DNA of 64,000 nucleotides from contig PEWE01000030.1 in NCBI GenBank assembly GCA_002779605.1, forward strand, positions 124,001 to 188,000. The letters are read 5' to 3'. Of this stretch, positions 55,496-64,000 are shown in pieces. The DNA is from Zetaproteobacteria bacterium CG06_land_8_20_14_3_00_59_53 (GTDB lineage Bacteria; Pseudomonadota; Zetaproteobacteria; Mariprofundales; Mariprofundaceae). A program made the translations under genes and the position numbers. Numbering within the stretch: the first letter of the stretch is position 1; every line of letters starts with the position of its first letter. Below the pieces are notes generated by a model. That model ran no database searches. It was not told where the DNA came from and saw only the letters and a list, made by a program, of their open reading frames with translations.

Positions 55496-55546
55496 CCACC
55501 CGGCGGCCTTGCTGCCATCCCCTTCCGTCGGCATACCGCCGGGTGG
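55496..55546. repeat. 11-bp perfect inverted repeat in the pdhA/cNMP divergent region
   Basis: CCACCCGGCGG (55496-55506) and CCGCCGGGTGG (55536-55546) separated by 29 bases. It lies 55 bases before the ATG of the cyclic-nucleotide-domain gene, so it could be a leader structure or an operator for either divergent unit. Confidence 0.6.
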
Positions 55547-55600
55547 CAGATTTCAAGCAACCGCAAGTATAGCCGGAGCATACACAGCGAGGAGAGCACC

Positions 55601-56359
55601 ATGGCGCGCACATTACGATTCCACAAAGGCGACATCCTGATGCAACAGGGCGATGTCGGCGAAGCTGCCTACCTGATTCAGGAAGGATGGCTGCAGGTGT
55701 GCCGTAATCACATGGGTAAGCGTCAGCTGACCTCGCGGCTGGGGCCCGGCGAGATCGCCGGCGAACTGGCCCTGACCGGTGCATCCAACAAGCGCACGGC
55801 CACGGTGCGTGCACTGACCGATGGCAGTGCCGAGATCATCGACCGCGGCAGCCTGATCCGTCTGGTCAACGGTCCGGGCAACCGCCTGATGCCGCTGCTC
55901 GGCGCACTGTTCTCCCGCCTGCAATCCACCCTGATCGATGCCGACAAGAAGGTCGAAGCCGCAACCCCGCATTACGCCGTGCTGCACGGCGTCAACAACA
56001 AGGCCAAGCGCACGCTTTGCAACAGCTCCTGCTGCGTGAGCCAGTTGCCATGGATATTCGGCGCCTATATCAATCCAGTGAGTGTCACCGAGCTGTTCAG
56101 CAGCCGCACCATGCCCGATGTCCGCCTGCCCGACGAAAGCCGCAAGCTGCGCGAGAAGCATCTGGTCATCGAAGCCTGTCGCGAGGGCGGCCTGCAACTG
56201 CGTGTGATCAATCACGGCGACTATTGCATGCTTGATGAAGAGCGTATCGGCTACGGCAGCACACCCGACACCATCCGCCTCACGCCGGGCCGGCATGAGA
56301 TCACCTTCGGCCAGATGGGCGAGCCGTTTATCTTCGCCATCGAAGTTCCCGCAGCCTGA
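55601..56359 (+). CDS. Cyclic-nucleotide-binding domain protein with unknown C-terminal domain
   Basis: 252 aa, GGAG 7 bases before ATG. Residues about 5-110 form a cNMP-binding (CAP-like) domain: RFHKGDILMQQGDVGEAAYL, LGPGEIAGELALTGASNKRT and ATVRALTDGSAEII. No helix-turn-helix follows, so it is not a Crp-type DNA binder. The C-terminal ~120 residues (with NSSCCVSQLPWIFGAYINP and INHGDYCMLDEERIGYGSTP) match nothing I know. A ligand-controlled cytoplasmic protein of unknown output. Divergent from pdhA. Confidence 0.75.
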   Translation: MARTLRFHKGDILMQQGDVGEAAYLIQEGWLQVCRNHMGKRQLTSRLGPGEIAGELALTGASNKRTATVRALTDGSAEIIDRGSLIRLVNGPGNRLMPLLGALFSRLQSTLIDADKKVEAATPHYAVLHGVNNKAKRTLCNSSCCVSQLPWIFGAYINPVSVTELFSSRTMPDVRLPDESRKLREKHLVIEACREGGLQLRVINHGDYCMLDEERIGYGSTPDTIRLTPGRHEITFGQMGEPFIFAIEVPAA

Positions 56360-56379
56360 GCTCACGCTGTCTGAGTTCC

Positions 56380-56424
56380 CTGCAGTTTCTGCAGTTTCGA
56401 TTCCATTCAGTTTTGATTCCATTG
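56380..56424. repeat. Short tandem repeat tract
   Basis: CTGCAGTTT twice in tandem (56380-56397), and CAGTTT(C/T)GATTCCATT twice in tandem (56392-56407 and 56408-56423). Sits between the cNMP gene stop and the terminator-like hairpin, outside coding sequence. Probably slippage-derived. Confidence 0.7.
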
Positions 56425-56429
56425 CATTG

Positions 56430-56458
56430 AGCTCCCTTCCACCTGGAAGGGGGCTTTG
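56430..56458 (+). terminator. Terminator-like hairpin after the cNMP gene
   Basis: Stem AGCTCCCTTCC / GGAAGGGGGCT with loop ACCT and one G-T pair, then TTT. Short T-run; on the minus strand an AAA-to-TTT run is lacking, so mainly a plus-strand terminator if active. Confidence 0.6.
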
Positions 56459-56465
56459 AGCATCC

Positions 56466-56984
56466 TCAGGCAACAAACTCGGACATATCCGGCACCAGTT
56501 CGCGCGATGCGGTCACCACCGGCAACAACACGCAGGCCGTTCCGGGAAACAGCAGCCAGACATAATCCAGATAGGCCAGACGCCCGTCGTAGTGAGCAAG
56601 CGGAGCGGCCATCAGCACAGCCAGGAGCAAGGCACACAATGCCTTAAGCAACACGGGAAGCGGATCGAACAACAGACGGCGCAGCCCCAGAAACTGGGCC
56701 AGAACGGCGACGGCCAGCGTGCCGCAAACAGCCACAAATGCCAGTTGCAGCGAGCTCTGCCAATACGGGACCAACTCGACGACTCTGTTCAACATCCCGA
56801 ACAATGCCGGATGCTGCTGCGAGAACTGCCCGCCCATACCTGTATCCCTGAACATCGCCAGTGACATCGTGTCCGCCGAAAACAACAGCAGATTGAGCAG
56901 TGCTGCGAACAACACGGCAAGCGACATACGCACCGCCTGCACGATCACATCCAGAATATAAGAAAATACAGCTTGCAACATCAT
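56466..56984 (-). CDS. Integral membrane protein of unknown function
   Basis: 172 aa starting with a double Met (56984 or 56981) behind GGGAGG. Four hydrophobic segments: about 5-38, 77-100, 108-128 and 138-158. Between the first two is a ~35-residue polar loop (FRDTGMGGQFSQQHPALFG). No recognisable motif or family. Between two plus-strand genes, so monocistronic. Confidence 0.65.
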   Translation of the reverse strand: MMLQAVFSYILDVIVQAVRMSLAVLFAALLNLLLFSADTMSLAMFRDTGMGGQFSQQHPALFGMLNRVVELVPYWQSSLQLAFVAVCGTLAVAVLAQFLGLRRLLFDPLPVLLKALCALLLAVLMAAPLAHYDGRLAYLDYVWLLFPGTACVLLPVVTASRELVPDMSEFVA

Positions 56985-57095
56985 ACACCTCCCGGGCAGG
57001 CCTTCTCACCGGAACATACCGGCGCTTTGCCATCATCCTGCGGGTGTCTTATCGTCTCACTCACCGGGCAGCACAAAACATGATGGAGAGCACAC

Positions 57096-57464
57096 ATGAC
57101 TGAGAAAGCACGACTGGTGTATTCCACCGAGCACGGACAGATCGGTAAAGCAATGGACAAACAGAGCAAAAAGAACAAGCCAGGCAAGGCGGCACCCGCT
57201 GCGGCATCCATCAAGAACCCCGCCAGGCAGGGCGTGCGCATCAGTCGCGAAAGCAAGGGGCGCGGTGGCAAAACCGTATGTGTGATCAGCGGCCTGAACC
57301 TCCCGGCGGAGCCGCTCAAGGAATTACTCAAGCGCCTGAAGACAAAACTCGGCACTGGCGGTGCTCTCAAGGACGACTGCATCGAGATCCAGGGCGATCA
57401 TCGCGACAAGCTGCTTGCCCTGCTGGAATCCGAGGGCATCAAGGCCAGAGCCGCGGGCGGCTGA
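57096..57464 (+). CDS. yciH: SUI1/eIF1-like translation initiation factor homologue
   Basis: 122 aa, GGAG 7 bases before ATG. A Lys, Ala-rich N-terminal tail of ~45 residues precedes the SUI1 domain: GVRISRESKGRGGKTVCVIS, LKTKLGTGGALKDDCIEIQG and the C-terminal LLESEGIKARAAGG. E. coli YciH influences start-codon selection in vitro and is not essential. Tail longer than usual. Confidence 0.9.
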   Translation: MTEKARLVYSTEHGQIGKAMDKQSKKNKPGKAAPAAASIKNPARQGVRISRESKGRGGKTVCVISGLNLPAEPLKELLKRLKTKLGTGGALKDDCIEIQGDHRDKLLALLESEGIKARAAGG

Positions 57465-57570
57465 ACGGCTGGCAACAAATCCCTGAAGCGGGGATGGTCA
57501 TGCCACACACGCGGTAGTAAGATGTCTGCTGCTTTTGGCGTATCAAACCACCCCGAAGAGAGCCCTGCCG

Positions 57571-59213
57571 ATGCCCAAGATGGACCTGACCGCTCAACCA
57601 GACCTCACCAAACACGATGCCGGAACAGGCGCCCAGCGCAGCCGCATCCCGGTGTATATGGATTTCCTGCCACCGTGCAATCATGCATGTCCGGCGGGCG
57701 AGGACATCCAGGCCTGGCTGGCCCTGGCTCAGGAAGGGAAATATGAAGCGGCTTGGCAGAAACTGATCGAGAACAACCCCTTCCCCGCCATCCACGGCCG
57801 CGTCTGTTATCACCCCTGCGAAACATCCTGCAACCGCGCCTTCACCGATCAGGAGGTCAGCATCCATGCCGTCGAGCGTTTTCTGGGCGATCTGGCGCTG
57901 GAAAAAGGCTGGACACCGAGCTTCAATGCCCCAGCCAGTGGCAAGAAGGTACTGATCATCGGCGCCGGACCCAGCGGTCTGTCCTGCGCCTTCCATCTCA
58001 GGCGCCTCGGCCATGAGGTGGAGATCCATGAGGCAGGCCCGTTCGCCGGCGGCATGATCCACTTCGGCATCCCCGCCTACCGCATGCCGCGCAAGGAACT
58101 CAATGCCGAGATCAAGCGCGTCGAGGACATGGGCGTGAAGATCGTGCTCAATCATCGTGTCGAGAATGTCGCGGCGGAAAAACAGGCGGGCGGATTCGAT
58201 GCCGTGTTTGTGGCCGTCGGCGCGCACCTCTCCAAGAACATCGACATCCCCGGCCGTGACGCGGCCAAGATCATGGATGCGGTGAGTTTCCTGAAAAGTG
58301 TGGAAAACGGCGAGGAGCTGTATCTGGGCCGCCGCGTCGCCATCTACGGCGGCGGCAACACCGCGATGGATGCGGCGCGTACCGCGAAAAGACTCGGCGC
58401 CACCGAAGCGGTGATTATCTACCGCCGCGACCGGGCCAGTATGCCGGCGCATGATTTCGAGGCCGACGAGGCCATCGAAGAGGGCGTGAAGATCAACTGG
58501 TTGAGAACCATCAAGGAGATCGACGCCACCACCTTCAAGGTCGAGGTCATGGAACTGGACGATGCGGGCCGCCCGCAGCCGACCGGTCGCTTTGAAACCC
58601 TGGAGGCCGATTCGCTGATCATGGCCGTCGGGCAGGACACCGATACCGGCTTCCTGCGTCAGGTACCGGGCATCGAGTTCAACCGCGATGACACGGTGAT
58701 CGTGAATCCCGGCATGATGACCGGCGCGGAAGGCATCTTCGCCGGCGGCGATATGGTGCCCAGCGAGCGCTCCGTGACCATCGCCACCGGGCACGGCAAG
58801 AAGGCGGCACGCCACATCGATGCCTGGCTGCGCGGCACCAGCTACACCGCGCCCGATAAACACCCCATCGTCGGTCACGAGAACCTGCACCTGTGGTACC
58901 GCACCGAAGCGCCGAAGAAAAAGCAGGGGGAACTGGCCCCGGAACAGCGCCTCGGCGGTTTCGAGGAGATCATGCAGGGACTGTCCGAATCTGAAGCTCT
59001 GTTCGAAGCGCGCCGCTGCCTGTCCTGCGGCAACTGCTTTGAATGCGACGGCTGCTACGGTTCCTGCCCGGAGGATGCCATCATCAAGCTCGGCAAAGGC
59101 AACCGCTATCAGTACGACTACGACCGCTGTACAGGCTGTGCCACCTGCTTCGAACAATGCCCCTGCCATGCCATCGAGATGGTCATGGACACTTCCTCTC
59201 AGGGAGGCAAGGC

Positions 59214-59217
<4 letters not shown>
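57571..59217 (+). CDS. Iron-sulfur flavoprotein: GltD-like NAD(P)H oxidoreductase with C-terminal ferredoxin domain
   Basis: 548 aa from ATG 57571; ATG 57580 is possible and neither has a strong ribosome site. N-terminal Fe-S helical domain (CNHACPAGEDIQAWLALA, GRVCYHPCETSCNR), FAD loop VLIIGAGPSGLSCAFHLRRL, NADPH loop VAIYGGGNTAMDAARTA and GEDG-like FAGGDMVPSERS, as in glutamate synthase small subunit. At the C-terminus two 4Fe-4S clusters (CFECDGCYGSCP and CTGCATCFEQCPC). Its stop overlaps the PFOR start (ATGA), so it most likely moves electrons between NAD(P)H and ferredoxin for PFOR. This coupling is inference. Confidence 0.88.
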
Positions 59218-62798
<3,581 letters not shown>

Positions 62799-62842
62799 CT
62801 CAACGCTCCAGATGCAACCGATTCCCCGGAGGGGTAACGCAG

Positions 62843-62871
62843 CATGGATGTCCGGTTTCCGGACATCCATG
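62843..62871. repeat. Perfect 13-bp hairpin between convergent genes
   Basis: CATGGATGTCCGG-TTT-CCGGACATCCATG. Lies between the PFOR stop and the patatin stop. No T-run on either side, so if it ends or protects transcripts it does so without the classic signal. Confidence 0.85.
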
Positions 62872-62877
62872 TCAGTG

Positions 62878-63801
62878 TCAGCCGAAGAGCTTCAAACCGC
62901 CTGCTTTCGCAAGCGCTTCGACAGCAGCCTCACCTTCCTCCATCGCCTCGCCTGCACGGTCGAATTCCATGATACCCATATGCCCGAGATGCGGCTCGAT
63001 CAGCACATCCGGCTTATCCTCCCTCAGGCGCTGCTGCGTGATGCGGTCCTGCATGATATCAATCGAGCCAGCCACGACCTCGAACAGACCCGGGCGGCGC
63101 GGCCCGTCATCCTCGTCGGGCAGCCATTCCTGCATGCGCTCCCTGAACGGTGCCAGCCCCTCGCTGATACGCTGGAAGAATTCATTCTCCGGCAGGCTCA
63201 GCGACAGGCGGGTTTCACGTCCGGCAAAACGGGCTCTGGTTCCGGCGATGCCGGTATTCAGATTCACCCCGATCACCACATCCGCCCCCAGTTCACGGCA
63301 CACGGACACCGGCACCGGATTGACCAGTCCACCGTCCACCAGCCATACCCCGTCGCGACACACCGGCGCAAACAGGCCGGGCAGGGCGGTTGATGCACGC
63401 ACCGCCTGCGACAGCGAGCCCTCGCGCATGCATATCTCCGCCCCGCTATCCAGATCGGTGGCCACCGCCGCAAACGGAATGGCCAGCGATTCGATCGACT
63501 CGTCGGCCACGAACGAAGCGAGCTCATCCATCAGCCGCTCGCCCTGGATCAGGCCACCACTGGAAAGTGAAAAATCCATCAGACGCAGCACCTGCCGGTT
63601 GCTCAGCTTCGCCGCCCACTGCGCCAGCCCGTCAAGATTTCTCGCGGCATAGGCAGCTCCGATCAGTGCACCCATGGAACAGCCGCAGACGATATGCGGC
63701 CGGATACCGTGCCGGGCCAGCGCCCGGATCACACCGATATGCCCCCAGCCACGCGCAGCCCCGCTTCCCAGCGCCAGACCGATCCTTGTCGATTCACCCA
63801 T
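62878..63801 (-). CDS. Patatin-like phospholipase (RssA family)
   Basis: 307 aa. Ser-Asp lipase fold: oxyanion loop GSGAARGWGHIG, nucleophile Ser42 in GCSMG, and catalytic Asp156 in DGG (LVDGGLVNPVP). No signal peptide, so cytoplasmic. Acts on lipid acyl esters by family; physiological substrate unknown. GGAGG lies 6 bases before ATG 63801. Confidence 0.94.
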   Translation of the reverse strand: MGESTRIGLALGSGAARGWGHIGVIRALARHGIRPHIVCGCSMGALIGAAYAARNLDGLAQWAAKLSNRQVLRLMDFSLSSGGLIQGERLMDELASFVADESIESLAIPFAAVATDLDSGAEICMREGSLSQAVRASTALPGLFAPVCRDGVWLVDGGLVNPVPVSVCRELGADVVIGVNLNTGIAGTRARFAGRETRLSLSLPENEFFQRISEGLAPFRERMQEWLPDEDDGPRRPGLFEVVAGSIDIMQDRITQQRLREDKPDVLIEPHLGHMGIMEFDRAGEAMEEGEAAVEALAKAGGLKLFG

Positions 63802-63832
63802 CGTTCACCTCCGAGCGGGTCTAGTATGGCAT

Positions 63833-63856
63833 AAAAAAGGGCCGCATATGCGGCCC
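63833..63856 (-). terminator. Terminator after hsp20
   Basis: Stem GGGCCGCA / TGCGGCCC with a 2-base centre; on the minus strand six T follow. It ends the Hsp20 transcript before the patatin gene. TTT on the plus side also allows weak plus-strand activity. Confidence 0.9.
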
Positions 63857-63901
63857 TTTACACGGGCGAGCCCGATTGTTTGTCAGTGATGCCGTGAGGG
63901 T

Positions 63902-64000
63902 TCAATGAACCTCGATGGACTTCGGTTTGGCGCTTTCGCGTTTGTGCAGCCGCACCTCCAGCACACCGTCCTTCATTTCGGCCTGCACGTTCCCGCTATC
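63902..64000 (-). CDS. Small heat-shock protein Hsp20, C-terminal end only
   Basis: Minus-strand frame open to the right edge; 32 residues are visible before the stop at 63902. It reads SGNVQAEMKDGVLEVRLHKR and ends KPKSIEVH. The KDGVLEV-L pattern and final I-x-V are the end of an alpha-crystallin domain. An ATP-independent chaperone is expected; the N-terminal part lies outside the window. Confidence 0.85.
   Translation of the reverse strand, partial: DSGNVQAEMKDGVLEVRLHKRESAKPKSIEVH

Overview
The window reads as chromosomal DNA of a Gram-negative proteobacterium. Evidence for the envelope type is LpxC, TolC-type and RND export proteins, an exosortase with PEP-CTERM substrates, and a MurE carrying the meso-DAP motif DNPR. 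My best guess is a Zetaproteobacterium (Mariprofundus-like). That is inference from gene mix and style: a hemerythrin-diguanylate cyclase, small c-type cytochrome, PEP-CTERM proteins, and both PDH and PFOR. No 16S rRNA or species marker is present. I saw no tRNA, rRNA, CRISPR array or intact insertion sequence.

Layout. 1-6150: a lytic transglycosylase cut by the left edge, then on the minus strand a proton-translocating transhydrogenase operon (pntA, pntAB, pntB) followed by a previously uncalled 48-residue membrane peptide gene; folB-folK; and a 56-residue CHCC zinc-finger gene with a GTG start. 6154-17104: rlmB and a membrane-anchored TPR protein, head-to-head with an exosortase-EpsI fusion. 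After these come two small PEP-CTERM paralogs (the second frameshifted exactly at its sorting signal), a large LVIVD beta-propeller protein, a monohaem cytochrome c and two DUF1566 proteins. This looks like a dedicated exosortase island and is the part I find most unusual. 17227-20143: RadC-type protein, MoeB-rhodanese fusion, lpxC.

20312-37884 is the division and cell-wall (dcw) cluster, transcribed leftward: mraZ-rsmH-ftsL-ftsI-murE-murF-mraY-murD-ftsW-murG-murC-murB-ddl-ftsQ-ftsA, then ftsZ and lpxC. From mraZ to ftsA there is not one intergenic base; nearly every junction is a 4-bp ATGA overlap. Upstream of mraZ lie a TTGACA promoter and four MraZ-type repeats at exact 10-bp spacing, covering the -10.

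38253-49737: small conserved proteins (YbjQ, DUF1499, YchJ, hexose-phosphate mutarotase), a TetR-controlled tripartite RND efflux operon, a hemerythrin-PAS-GGDEF protein behind a Fur-like core and a 16-bp palindrome, a CoA-binding protein and MsrA. 50038-55359: pyruvate dehydrogenase operon pdhA-pdhB-aceF-lpd with nearly duplicate lipoyl domains on E2 and E3, ended by a strong terminator. 55601-62798: a cyclic-nucleotide-domain protein with an unrecognised C-terminal half, a membrane protein, a SUI1/eIF1 homologue, and a translationally coupled pair made of an iron-sulfur flavoprotein and a one-chain pyruvate:ferredoxin oxidoreductase. The cell can therefore interconvert pyruvate and acetyl-CoA by both NAD-linked and ferredoxin-linked routes. 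The window ends with a patatin-like lipase and the C-terminus of an Hsp20 chaperone.
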